Source: Acidobacteriota bacterium (GTDB lineage: Bacteria; Acidobacteriota; Blastocatellia; Pyrinomonadales; Pyrinomonadaceae). From it: 64,000 nucleotides of DNA. The notes under the pieces are model-generated. The model was not told the origin of the DNA. It worked only from the letters and a program-made list of their open reading frames with translations, and did no database searches. The stretch is taken from contig CP065000.1 of NCBI GenBank assembly GCA_016700075.1, forward strand, positions 2,170,001 through 2,234,000, in the 5' to 3' direction. Below, piece by piece: positions 53,542 through 62,211 of the stretch (position 1 is its first letter; the number at the start of each line of letters is the position of its first letter). The translations under genes were made by a program, and so were the position numbers.

Positions 53542-54051
53542 CTAGTTCTCGCGTTCCGAAGGGAAAACAGGCCGAGAGGCGTCAGGGCGATCTGGCGAGG
53601 TGTGCCGGTGGGTTATCTTCCATTCCTTGCCGACGAGTTTGTAGATCAGCGTCATACGGCCGGCGGCCGATTCGGGCTTGCCGTCATTTTCCTGCTGCTG
53701 CGTCCATTTGCACGATACGTAGGCGAAATTCTTGCCCAGCATCTCGACGCGAACTCCGGTCACCTCGAGCGTTACATTTGTTATCTTCGCATACGACGAC
53801 TCGACGTTGCTCCGTACGTTCTCCCAGCCGATGGTGGCCGTGCCGTTGTTGTTGAAAATAAGCAGGCGGTCGCTCTTTTCGTACGACGACATCACCTTTT
53901 CAGCGTCAACCTGCCGGATGCCTTCGATCAGGCGGTCGAAAGCCTCGCGGACCTGCTTCGCCGGGTCCGGTGTGCCGCCGCCGGCCCGTTGGCCGTACGA
54001 AGTGAACGAAAGAGCAAACACCGTAAAAACAATAGCTGCGATCTTGATCAT
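53542..54051 (-). CDS. Secreted NTF2-like (SnoaL/DUF4440-type) protein
   Basis: 169 residues, signal peptide (IAAIVFTVFALSFTSYG). The NTF2-like pattern is VREAFDRLIEGIRQVDAEKV, MSSYEKSDRLLIFNN, GWENVRSNVESSYAKI and MTLIYKLVGKEWKITHRHTS. These cone-shaped domains bind small ligands or have hydrolase/isomerase roles; nothing here identifies the ligand. Confidence 0.8.
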   Translation of the reverse strand: MIKIAAIVFTVFALSFTSYGQRAGGGTPDPAKQVREAFDRLIEGIRQVDAEKVMSSYEKSDRLLIFNNNGTATIGWENVRSNVESSYAKITNVTLEVTGVRVEMLGKNFAYVSCKWTQQQENDGKPESAAGRMTLIYKLVGKEWKITHRHTSPDRPDASRPVFPSEREN

Positions 54052-54342
54052 AAAATTCCTCTGAGAGCTTTCACGCCCTTCACACTTCTTGTGTTCCTAA
54101 TCTATCAAATTTCGCCCATTTTCGGTGCGCACTATTTGGTGTTCGCTAGGGGAAGCCAATATACGATTTAGGCTATAAAAACTTATCGAAGACCAACAAA
54201 ATGCGATATTTCGCGGTTTTTCATCATCAAAGATTGCGGTACGGCATTTGCACCTATACGGGTAGAACTGCCGGTCAGCGAAAAGTTGCCCTTTCGACCG
54301 GAACCGGCGGACAACGAAAAATTGGTAAGGCGAGGTTCTAAA

Positions 54343-56328
54343 ATGACGAAAATCAGAACATATTTTTTGATCACGGCCGCGGTCATACTCGCGGCAGCGG
54401 GAGTGCGGGCCGAGGTTTACGGTCCCGTTGTTGACGATTATAGGCCGGATGTTGACGCAAAGGTCGCCAGGGCAAGTTTCATCAGCGGCGAGGCAAAGCT
54501 GAAGCGTGCCGAAAGCGACGTCTGGGAAGAGGTGACGCTGAATCTGCCGATCGTCGAGGGCGACGAGATAGCAACATCACAAGGCACGCGGCTGGAGATA
54601 CAGTTTGACAACGAACGGCATATGCGGCTCGGCGAGAACTCGCTTGCCACCATAATGACGTTCCGCGAAGACGGCGTAGCTATCAGCCTGCTGCAGGGTT
54701 CGATGAACCTTCGCATAGCGCGTTTTGAGAGCGAAGGGCCGTATTTTGAGGTCGATGCGCCGCGGACGACCGTGGCTGTCCGCTCGGCCGGCAGTTATCG
54801 CATCGACGCACTGCCGGGCAGCAATGAGGTCATCGTCGCGACGACCGACGGCGGCGAGGCCCGAGTTTATTCCGAGACCGCAGGTTTCATTCTCCGCGAC
54901 GGACGCCGGGCACGTATCTTTCTGGCAGGCTCATCCGCAGGCGAGTGGGAAACGGCCGTAGCGTCGAGATTCATTGACGATTTTGACCGCTGGGCGGCAG
55001 ACCGTGACCGCAACATTGCTCAGAGCCTCCGCACGGCACATTACGGGCAGTATTACGACGACGACATCTATGGTGCCGACGATCTGACAGACTACGGCCA
55101 GTGGACCAACCTTTCGGGCTACGGCTATGTGTGGCAGCCCTATTCGACCTCGATCAGCCAATACAGCAACTGGTCGCCGTATCGTTACGGACATTGGCGT
55201 TGGATGAGTCCTTACGGTTGGGTTTGGGTAAATGACGAGCCTTGGGGCTGGGCCACGTACCATCACGGCCGCTGGTTCCACCACCGCGGGCGTTGGTACT
55301 GGTCACCGTACAGCTCGCACCGCACGGGCCGAAGCTGGTGGTATCCGGCATTGGTCGTGATGACGTATTACGGCAACAATCTTTGCTGGTATCCGCTGCC
55401 GTACCATTACTCGTTCTACAACTACAATTACTACTTCATTCGTACGGGCAGGATCCGCCACGGAGGGATCAAGAATCCGAAAGAGCCGCAGGCACCGAAC
55501 TTGCCGCCGTGGACGCCTCCCGTCGCGGGAACTCTGCCGACAGACAAGGCAGGTGCCGGAATTGCCAGGAACCCGAGGACGGACGATATCGTTCCCACAA
55601 CCGGCGTGGTGACAACGAATGCAGCGTCGTTCGGCATAAAGCAGCCGGCCGCACAGGCACCGCAGAATGTCGCTAAGGCTGTACTTTCCCGCTCGCCATC
55701 GGAGATCGTTCCGCCGCCACTGCCGACATTTGACGGTCAGCGTGCCGGCTCGCCGAGCAGCGTGATCAGGCAGCGTCCGCAGATCAGCGATGACGTGTTC
55801 ACAAAACGCACCGGAGCGGCGCCGCGGACCGATATCAGGCCGCTCGATGCCGATCTGCAGAAAACGCGGATCCAAGGCGGGCGTACGCCTGCAACGACCG
55901 TGCAAACGCCGGGCATCGTTCCTCCGCGGACAGGTGCCGTCGACAGGCCGCGTAATCCTTCGCCGCCAACGGTAACGGCACCGGTGAAACAGCCGCCTGT
56001 GGTATCTACACCGCCCACGTCGCGGCAGCCCGTTCGGACGCAGCCGTCAGTACGCGACGATGCCCCGACCGTAAGGCCGCCCGTTCGAAGCGAGCCGCCG
56101 CCGGTTCGCACCCCGCCGCCCACGCAGCGTGAGCAGCCGACGGTAAGGACACCTCCGCCGGTGAGGACACCTCCGCCGACACGCAGCGAGCCTCCTCCGG
56201 TCCGCACGCCTCCGCCCACGCGGAGCAATCCGCCCGCGACCAAGGCTCCACCGCCAAAGCCGCGTGAGGAATCAAAACCCGCACCGCCGCCGGCAAGCCG
56301 CCCTAAGGCAAAAGAGGACAGCGAATAG
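54343..56328 (+). CDS. FecR-domain and DUF6600-like secreted protein, Pro-rich tail
   Basis: 661 residues from ATG 54343 (signal peptide to AGVRA). FecR-like domain ~45-190 (VEGDEIATSQGTRLEIQFDN, YFEVDAPRTTVAVRSAGSYR). A Tyr/Trp-rich middle follows (~250-370; GYVWQPYSTS, GHWRWMSPYGWVWVNDEPWG), typical of DUF6600. A long Pro/Arg/Thr tail has repeats such as PPPVRTPPPTR. FecR domains often relate to surface signalling, but this lacks a sigma-factor neighbour. Probably an envelope structural or binding protein. Confidence 0.82.
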   Translation: MTKIRTYFLITAAVILAAAGVRAEVYGPVVDDYRPDVDAKVARASFISGEAKLKRAESDVWEEVTLNLPIVEGDEIATSQGTRLEIQFDNERHMRLGENSLATIMTFREDGVAISLLQGSMNLRIARFESEGPYFEVDAPRTTVAVRSAGSYRIDALPGSNEVIVATTDGGEARVYSETAGFILRDGRRARIFLAGSSAGEWETAVASRFIDDFDRWAADRDRNIAQSLRTAHYGQYYDDDIYGADDLTDYGQWTNLSGYGYVWQPYSTSISQYSNWSPYRYGHWRWMSPYGWVWVNDEPWGWATYHHGRWFHHRGRWYWSPYSSHRTGRSWWYPALVVMTYYGNNLCWYPLPYHYSFYNYNYYFIRTGRIRHGGIKNPKEPQAPNLPPWTPPVAGTLPTDKAGAGIARNPRTDDIVPTTGVVTTNAASFGIKQPAAQAPQNVAKAVLSRSPSEIVPPPLPTFDGQRAGSPSSVIRQRPQISDDVFTKRTGAAPRTDIRPLDADLQKTRIQGGRTPATTVQTPGIVPPRTGAVDRPRNPSPPTVTAPVKQPPVVSTPPTSRQPVRTQPSVRDDAPTVRPPVRSEPPPVRTPPPTQREQPTVRTPPPVRTPPPTRSEPPPVRTPPPTRSNPPATKAPPPKPREESKPAPPPASRPKAKEDSE

Positions 56329-56349
56329 AGGGGGCAATAAAATGAAAGA

Positions 56350-56377
56350 GCCGCCTGCAAATGCAGGCGGCCTTTTT
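56350..56377 (+). terminator. Rho-independent terminator
   Basis: GCCGCCTGCA (56350-56359), 2-nt gap, TGCAGGCGGC (56362-56371), then CTTTTT. Strong stem 22 nt after the FecR/DUF6600 gene stop, also near the convergent M16 gene end. Confidence 0.9.
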
Positions 56378-56390
56378 CTATTGAGACGAA

Positions 56391-57743
56391 TTATTGTCGG
56401 ATGAATTTCGCCCGGTCGATCTTTTGCGGGTCGCCCACGACGACGAAGCGAATATTACGCATGTATTTCCTAGCGGCGTCGCGAACCTGAACAGGCGTTA
56501 CACGCTGGACGCTTTCCACAAAGTTGAACGAATTTCGCCAGCCGCCGCCGATCAGTTCATAGATTGCGAGGTCGCGTGCCTGTGCGCCGTTGGTCTCTTG
56601 GCCGATCAGAAACGTCGTCAGAAAATGGCCGCCGACCGCTGATATCTCACGCGGATCGACAAGCGTCGTTTTCAGGTCCTCGATCTCGTCCAGCATCAGC
56701 GAGACAGCCTGATTCGCATCGACCGCAGTTACATAGATCGAGCCCGTATTTGCTGCCAGGCTTCCCATGTCGGCATTGGGAGCATAGGAAAGATTGCGTT
56801 TTACACGCACTTCTTCAAAGACGCGTTCGCGGAGAAGGTTGGTCGCGACGCGCATCGCGGCGAAATCCGGATCGCTGGGCGACGGTGCGGCATAGAGGCC
56901 GTTCACATAGTTCGTAGGAAGGTCGCGCCGCTGGATGTCGAGCGTCGGCTTTTCAAAGTCGAGTTTTGGGACGGGCGGCAGCTGAAAATTGCCCTTTGGA
57001 AGTTTGCCGAACGAGGCCGAAACGGCTGATCTGACGCTGTTCGGTTCGAGATCGCCGACGATCACAAGCAGCATTCGCGAAGTTTCCATCAGCTTGGCGT
57101 GATATGCGCGCAGGTCCTCTGCCTTATATCGGCTGATGCTTTCGATGGTGCCGTTCGGGTCGCTGCCGTAAGCTGACGGGAATAGTATTGTCCTGTCTGT
57201 CAGGCCCTGCAATTGACTGTCGGGATCGTCATCGCGGCCCTGCAGGCCGGACAGTATCTTTGACCGCGTCAGATCGACATCACGCGGGTCGAACGCGGGA
57301 TTCAGAGCAATGTCCGTGAAAATATCCCAATTCCGCTCAAAATGTTCTCGTGTGGACGCAAGCGCCATCAGGCTGTAATCGTAGTTGGAACCCGCACTTA
57401 TCGTGCTGCCTGTGCCCGCCAGGTCTCGGCGCAGAACGGCTCGCGGATATTTCCGGCTGCCCTCTGCCGCGACGGTGAGTGTAAAGCTCTCAAGCCCTGC
57501 ACTGTCTTTCGGCAGGACGCGTGTTCCGCCGCGAAAGAACAACCCTGCCGCGACGGTCATGCTGCCCGGACGGCGTTTGAAGAGCACCTTGAGGCCGTTA
57601 ACTTCAAATTCGGTAACGAGCGACTGCTGATCGGAGATCGCCACGCGTGCCGGCTGTGCCGCCGCGAACGAGGCCAGAAAAAGCACAAGGACGCCTGCCC
57701 AAGCGGTACTGAATTGAAAACGTGAAATTGAGTTTCTGTGCAT
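56391..57743 (-). CDS. M16-family peptidase, non-catalytic subunit
   Basis: 450 residues with a signal peptide (VLVLFLASFAAAQP). M16 fold: VNGLKVLFKRRPGSMTVAAG near the N-terminus, then the second-domain pattern DVDLTRSKILSGLQGRDDDP. The HxxEH zinc motif is missing; the equivalent segment reads SAGLESFTLTVAAEG, so it should be catalytically inactive. It lies 4 nt downstream of the active M16 gene, and the two probably form a heterodimer as in mitochondrial-processing-peptidase-like pairs. Confidence 0.88.
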   Translation of the reverse strand: MHRNSISRFQFSTAWAGVLVLFLASFAAAQPARVAISDQQSLVTEFEVNGLKVLFKRRPGSMTVAAGLFFRGGTRVLPKDSAGLESFTLTVAAEGSRKYPRAVLRRDLAGTGSTISAGSNYDYSLMALASTREHFERNWDIFTDIALNPAFDPRDVDLTRSKILSGLQGRDDDPDSQLQGLTDRTILFPSAYGSDPNGTIESISRYKAEDLRAYHAKLMETSRMLLVIVGDLEPNSVRSAVSASFGKLPKGNFQLPPVPKLDFEKPTLDIQRRDLPTNYVNGLYAAPSPSDPDFAAMRVATNLLRERVFEEVRVKRNLSYAPNADMGSLAANTGSIYVTAVDANQAVSLMLDEIEDLKTTLVDPREISAVGGHFLTTFLIGQETNGAQARDLAIYELIGGGWRNSFNFVESVQRVTPVQVRDAARKYMRNIRFVVVGDPQKIDRAKFIRQ

Positions 57744-57747
57744 TATC

Positions 57748-59283
57748 TTATTTTCCGATCAGGTCGGCGGCGGTCAGGCCTGCTTGTCTTTGTGCGTCCG
57801 AAGAGATGAGTGCGACGGTGATGTGCGGCTTTCCTTTGATATAGGTGCGGACGTATCGGTTGATGTCGGCACGAGTGGTCGCCCGCAGCATCTGATGATA
57901 GCCGCGGAAATATTCGATGCCGGTCGAGCTCCACCAAAAGCTGAGCGTGTGCGCGTATTCGCTGAGCTTTTCGCGTTCGAAAAGGTCGCGCGATTCCAGG
58001 ATGGTCTTGGCGTTCGAAAGCTCAGTATCGGTGTAGTAATTCGCTTGGTCGAACGCCGCAACCTCAGCATACGCAGCATTTAAGGCAGCTTTTGCTTTGT
58101 CCGGCGTGGTCACGAGCGTCAGGACGATCGGCCCGACGTTTCGCTGAGTGTAATAGCCGATCTCAGCCCCGACGGCGAGCCCCGAATCGACCAAATTCCG
58201 CTGAAAACGCGAATCGGGCTGAGTCAATATATACGAGAAAACGTCAGCCGCATATGTTGCTTCGTCGTCCTTGCCGATCGACGGGCCGTGCCAGCCGATC
58301 TGCATCAGGACGTTCTGGACGGGCTGTTCGACGATGTAGCCGGCGCTCTTTTCGATCGCCGGATGCTCGACCATCGGAAATTCGTCAAACGGGTTGCGTT
58401 CACGCTTTTTCCAGTCGCCGAACATCTGTTCGACGAGGCGAAAGACCTCTTCCGGTTCCGCATCGCCGGTTACGACGACGGCCGAATTATTCGGAACGTA
58501 ATAGCGTTCCTGTATTAGCCGCATTTTCTCGACGGTTGCACCGGAAACGGTCTCGCGTGAGCCAAGCGGATTCTTTCGCGACGGGTATTTGTAAAACAGC
58601 CGCTCCATCAACTCGCGGTTCAGATAAAAGAACGGGTTCGATTCATTGCGGTCTATCTCGCCAATGACCACCTCTTTCTCGCGGGCAAGCTCTTCTTCGT
58701 CAAAGACCGGGAATCGGGCGCTGTCGCGCATAAAGCGCAGAGCGGTCTCGAGATGTTTGCTCGAGGTCGAAAAGTAGTAGTAAACGACCTCTTCGCGCGT
58801 CGCGCCGTTGTACGAAATGCCGAGTTGGCCGATGGTGTCCAGATAGCTGACATCGCCGATGGCGTTTCGCATATCAAAGATCGGATTGCATATCTGGCGT
58901 CCGTAATCCGACAGCGGGCCTTCGCGTGCCGACATCTGACAGCGGACGAGCAGGCCTGCGGCGTTCGGTTTGAAGATCATGTGCTCGTACAGGTGCGAAA
59001 GGCCGTTAAGTTCCGGCGGCTCCGTAAAAGAGCCGTTGCGAACGGCAAGTTCGACCGTTACAAGAGGCACGCCTTTGTCCGGATAAACAATGACCTCGAG
59101 GCCGTTCGCCAGCTTTTTGTTGACAAACGGGACCTTGAACGCCTGCTGCGGTGCGGCCGCCGCTGCTGTTTGCGTTGCAGGACGGGCCGGACGTGTGGTC
59201 CTCGTCGTCGGCTGCCCTGTCGCGTCAAACGTGCCGACGGCGAGCATCGCCGCCATTATTAGAAAGATGAATGGTCTTTTCAC
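57748..59283 (-). CDS. M16-family zinc metallopeptidase, catalytic subunit
   Basis: 511 residues, signal peptide (FIFLIMAAMLAVGTFDATGQ). The inverted zinc motif is LSHLYEHMIFK (HxxEH), with the downstream acidic ligand in FDEEELAREKEVVIGEIDRN. The second M16 domain begins around residue 290. Predicted periplasmic peptide-degrading or processing enzyme, paired with the inactive homolog downstream. Confidence 0.92.
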   Translation of the reverse strand: MKRPFIFLIMAAMLAVGTFDATGQPTTRTTRPARPATQTAAAAAPQQAFKVPFVNKKLANGLEVIVYPDKGVPLVTVELAVRNGSFTEPPELNGLSHLYEHMIFKPNAAGLLVRCQMSAREGPLSDYGRQICNPIFDMRNAIGDVSYLDTIGQLGISYNGATREEVVYYYFSTSSKHLETALRFMRDSARFPVFDEEELAREKEVVIGEIDRNESNPFFYLNRELMERLFYKYPSRKNPLGSRETVSGATVEKMRLIQERYYVPNNSAVVVTGDAEPEEVFRLVEQMFGDWKKRERNPFDEFPMVEHPAIEKSAGYIVEQPVQNVLMQIGWHGPSIGKDDEATYAADVFSYILTQPDSRFQRNLVDSGLAVGAEIGYYTQRNVGPIVLTLVTTPDKAKAALNAAYAEVAAFDQANYYTDTELSNAKTILESRDLFEREKLSEYAHTLSFWWSSTGIEYFRGYHQMLRATTRADINRYVRTYIKGKPHITVALISSDAQRQAGLTAADLIGK

Positions 59284-59367
59284 TTAAATTAACTCCAGTC
59301 GCTGTGATCCGGTGGGCATTTGGCGAGCCGAGCGGATAAAATAATCTAACATACGGAGGCCATAACA

Positions 59368-59592
59368 ATGGAACGAGACAATTTGATGCACGGCGCACGC
59401 ACAGCGTTGAATCGAGATATGGAAATTCGCGAGTGGGCGGAGAATTATCTGAAAGAAAAAACGCGCGCCGGAATGCCGGAAAAGACCGACGAAGAGTTCG
59501 AAACCTACTGGAAATACCACAAACCGGAGATAATGCACGCCGGCGCCGCCGAGGCAATGGCCGCGTATCGCGAAGCGCGCCGGGGAGACTAG
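59368..59592 (+). CDS. Small conserved-looking acidic protein
   Basis: 74 residues, with CGGAGG 8 nt before the ATG. Charged and helical (MEIREWAENYLKEKTRAG, EEFETYWKYHKPEIMHAG), no membrane segment. I recognise no family. The clear ribosome site and codon pattern support a real gene. Its stop is directly followed by the left arm of the GAGACG repeat element. Confidence 0.65.
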   Translation: MERDNLMHGARTALNRDMEIREWAENYLKEKTRAGMPEKTDEEFETYWKYHKPEIMHAGAAEAMAAYREARRGD

Positions 59593-60063
59593 GAGACGAG
59601 AGACGAGAGACGGGAGACGAGGAGACGGGAGTCTAGAGAGTCCACTTTTCGGGATTGTTTTGCATTGAAACAACCATTGATATTATCTCGTCGTATTCCA
59701 AGAACAATCTTTTTGCAGAGTCTCGCGTAACGTACTTTGTTTTGACTGCTATTTCAAGCCACGTCTGTGTTTCAGCAGCTTCGCCCTCAGCGTCATTCAG
59801 CTTGCTGATCAGTGCGGCTCGATACCTACGTTTACGCCAGGCTTCTGTGATATTTGCCGGAACCGAACGAGACGCGCGCCATTTGGTCGGTCAGCGAATA
59901 GGTCTCTTCCTTTGGAAAGCTCTTTGAAAGTTCAAAGATCTCCATTGAGACCTCGATCGATTTTTTGTAAACAATCAGATCCTGATGCCGCAGAATCTTT
60001 ATTCCCATTTCCTGGTCTCCCGTCTCCCGTCTCTCGTCTCCCGTCTTCCCGTCTCCCTGTCTC
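59592..60063. mobile_element. Candidate four-helix-bundle inverted-repeat element (broken)
   Basis: Left arm 59592-59632 (GGAGACGAGAGACGAGAGAC and onward) and right arm 60015-60063 (GTCTCCCGTCTCCCGTCTCT and onward) are inverted arrays of a 7-8-nt GAGACGR unit. The only gene inside is a frameshifted four-helix-bundle gene on the minus strand, whose stop abuts the left arm. Same plan as 37139-37616, but with unrelated arm sequence. Confidence 0.65.
59633..60008 (-). pseudogene. Four-helix-bundle (S23/IVP-type) gene, frameshifted
   Basis: From ATG 60008 the minus strand reads ILRHQDLIVYKKSIEVSMEI, FELSKSFPKEETYSLTDQMA, then RVS. The frame then changes near 59866-59871, and the next frame continues SVPANITEAWRKRRYRAALI, SKLNDAEGEAAETQTWLEIA to NNPEKWTL and a stop at 59633. 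The expected RVSRSVPANI suggests loss of two bases (or gain of one). Otherwise full length (~125 codons). Confidence 0.85.
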
Positions 60064-60065
60064 CT

Positions 60066-61652
60066 CTACTCCTCTTTTTCGCCCGGCACTTCCTGTATCG
60101 GGTCGATCTGGTGAACTTCGCCACCGGCCTTTCTCATCATGCGGGCTATCGGAACCGCGAGTATGACGAGCAGGACAGCAGCTCCGCCCAGGAACAGCGT
60201 CGTTGTCGTGAATAGCATCGGCATCAGCTCGAGCTTTTCAGGATCGACGTTGCCCGCAACAAGACCGCCCATCAGATTGCCCAAAGCTGAAGCCAGGAAC
60301 CAGATGCCCATCATTTGGCCAACAAAGCGTTTCGGCGAGAGCGTCGTCATTGACGAGAGTCCTACAGGACTTACGAACAGCTCGCCGATGGTCAGGAAAA
60401 GGTAAAAGGTGATGAGCCACATCGCCGAGACCTTGATGCCTGCTCCCGCGACGACGATGTTCGAGGCAAAGATCATGATCAGGAAGCCGACCGCTGCAAA
60501 GCCAAGGCCGATGGCAAATTTGACCGGGCTGGAAAGCTCTACCTTTTTGCGAGCGAGGAATGTCCAAAATCCCGCGATCACAGGCGCAAGCAGGATGATA
60601 AAGAGCGAGTTGATGGTCTGGAACCACGTCGCCGGTACCTCAAAACCGCCGATCATCCGCTCCGTGAAATCGTATGCGAACAGGTTCAAGGCAGTTGGCG
60701 TCTGCTCGAACGCCGACCAAAATATCGCCGCAAAAACGAACAGCACCGCTATGACGACAACCCGTTTTTTCTCGTCGGACGAGAGTCCTCCAAAAATGAA
60801 AAGGTACGCAAAATATGCGAACGCGATCCCGACGAGCACATAAGCCAGATATGATCCGACGACCGGTGCATTGATGGTAAGGACGCCGGTTGCGACGAGT
60901 ATGACCACTAATGCAAGTATCGCCAATCCGATGCCTGCAAAAAGCTTTACCTGAGTTTCCTGCTTGGCCTGTATCGCCGGATCGGGATGACGCGACGGCT
61001 CAGATCCGATATTGCCCAGCGTTTTCGGCGACATCAGCCAAAATTGGATCAGTCCGATGAACATCGCAACACCGGCGGCGCTGAAGCCCCAATGCCAGCC
61101 GATCTGTTCGCCCAGGAATCCCGTGACGAACTGCCCGAGCATCGCACCGATGTTGATGCCCATGTAAAAGATCGAAAAGCCCGCATCCTGACGTGCCCCG
61201 CCCTCGGGATAAAGATCGCCGACCATTGCGGAGATGTTCGGTTTCAGAAGTCCGGTGCCCAGTACGATGAAGATTAGCCCGAGGAAGAACGGCAGCTTAT
61301 GCTCGACCATGCCCGAGATACCGATCGTGAGGTGCCCCAGCGAGATCAATGCACCGCCGTACAGCACGGCGCGTCTGAGGCCGAGCAGTTTGTCAGCGAT
61401 CCAGCCGCCGGGCAGCGACGCCAGATAAACGCACGATGCATAGATGCCGACGATCGCACCGGCCTCGCTGCGTTCCCAGCCCCAGCCGCCCTGCATCACG
61501 GCCGCGACCATGAACAGCGTCAACAGCGGCCTAAGGCCGTAGAACGAAAAGCGTTCCCACATCTCTGTAAAGAACAATGTAGAGAGCCCTTTAGGATGGC
61601 CAAAAAAACCGCCATGCTCATTCGAGTTTGCCGTATCTGTCGCGTTGCTCAT
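60066..61652 (-). CDS. POT-family proton-dependent peptide transporter
   Basis: 528 residues, about 14 membrane segments. The family motif near the start is GLSTLFFTEMWERFSFYGLR (ExxERFxYYG-type), followed by GGWIADKLLGLRRAVLYGG and GTGLLKPNISAMVGDLYPEG. Imports di- and tripeptides with protons across the inner membrane. Fits the several secreted peptidases in this window (M1, M14, M16), which would supply peptides. Its stop lies 2 nt from the GAGACG repeat arm. Confidence 0.92.
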   Translation of the reverse strand: MSNATDTANSNEHGGFFGHPKGLSTLFFTEMWERFSFYGLRPLLTLFMVAAVMQGGWGWERSEAGAIVGIYASCVYLASLPGGWIADKLLGLRRAVLYGGALISLGHLTIGISGMVEHKLPFFLGLIFIVLGTGLLKPNISAMVGDLYPEGGARQDAGFSIFYMGINIGAMLGQFVTGFLGEQIGWHWGFSAAGVAMFIGLIQFWLMSPKTLGNIGSEPSRHPDPAIQAKQETQVKLFAGIGLAILALVVILVATGVLTINAPVVGSYLAYVLVGIAFAYFAYLFIFGGLSSDEKKRVVVIAVLFVFAAIFWSAFEQTPTALNLFAYDFTERMIGGFEVPATWFQTINSLFIILLAPVIAGFWTFLARKKVELSSPVKFAIGLGFAAVGFLIMIFASNIVVAGAGIKVSAMWLITFYLFLTIGELFVSPVGLSSMTTLSPKRFVGQMMGIWFLASALGNLMGGLVAGNVDPEKLELMPMLFTTTTLFLGGAAVLLVILAVPIARMMRKAGGEVHQIDPIQEVPGEKEE

Positions 61653-61736
61653 TTAGTTTCCTCGCTGTGTGTTTGAGATTTAGAAAAGGTCAGGCAAAAT
61701 ATAGCAGATAAAAGCATTTATCGACAAAGAGAGAAT

Positions 61737-62207
61737 ATGCGCAAGATAAGCATTTTGTTGGGAGCAGCGGTCATCTTTTTCGCAGTTTCAGCTAATACGG
61801 CGGCCCAGCGGGCTAGCGTTTCGGGCAAAGAGGTCACCGGGACGTATAAGATGAATTTCCGCGGCAAATTCGCCAAGCAGTCCAACGACATGAAGATACA
61901 GGCGCTGGGCGGCGGCAAGCTCCGCGTGGCGTTTGACCTCGTTTACCCTTATACGCTTCGAAACGGCGAGACGTCCGTGAACATGGGCTTTATGGACATC
62001 GACGCGTCGATCGTCGGCGACACGGCGGTCATTGAATCCGAGGAATTCGGCACTTGCCGCATCACAATAAAGTTCGTTCGCCCCGGAACGGTCCGCGTGA
62101 CGCAGGAAGGTTCGTCGCCCGATTGCGGCTTTGGGCACAACGTCACTGCGGACGGCACTTACCGCAAGATAAGCGCAAAGCGGCCAAAATTTGAAGAGCC
62201 GCTATAA
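61737..62207 (+). CDS. Small secreted beta-rich protein, unknown
   Basis: 156 residues, signal peptide (ILLGAAVIFFAVSANTAAQ). The mature part looks like a small beta-barrel (VTGTYKMNFRGKFAKQSNDM, KLRVAFDLVYPYTL, GTCRITIKFVRPGTVRVTQE) with two cysteines (GTCRI, SPDCGFG) that may form a disulfide. No family recognised. The next gene starts 4 nt after its stop. Confidence 0.7.
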   Translation: MRKISILLGAAVIFFAVSANTAAQRASVSGKEVTGTYKMNFRGKFAKQSNDMKIQALGGGKLRVAFDLVYPYTLRNGETSVNMGFMDIDASIVGDTAVIESEEFGTCRITIKFVRPGTVRVTQEGSSPDCGFGHNVTADGTYRKISAKRPKFEEPL

Positions 62208-62211
62208 TAAA

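Noticed and set aside
59592..60063. CRISPR array suspected from regular GAGACG spacing
   Set aside because: Units are 7-8 nt with no spacers, arranged as two inverted arrays around a gene, not repeat-spacer units of 25-40 nt.
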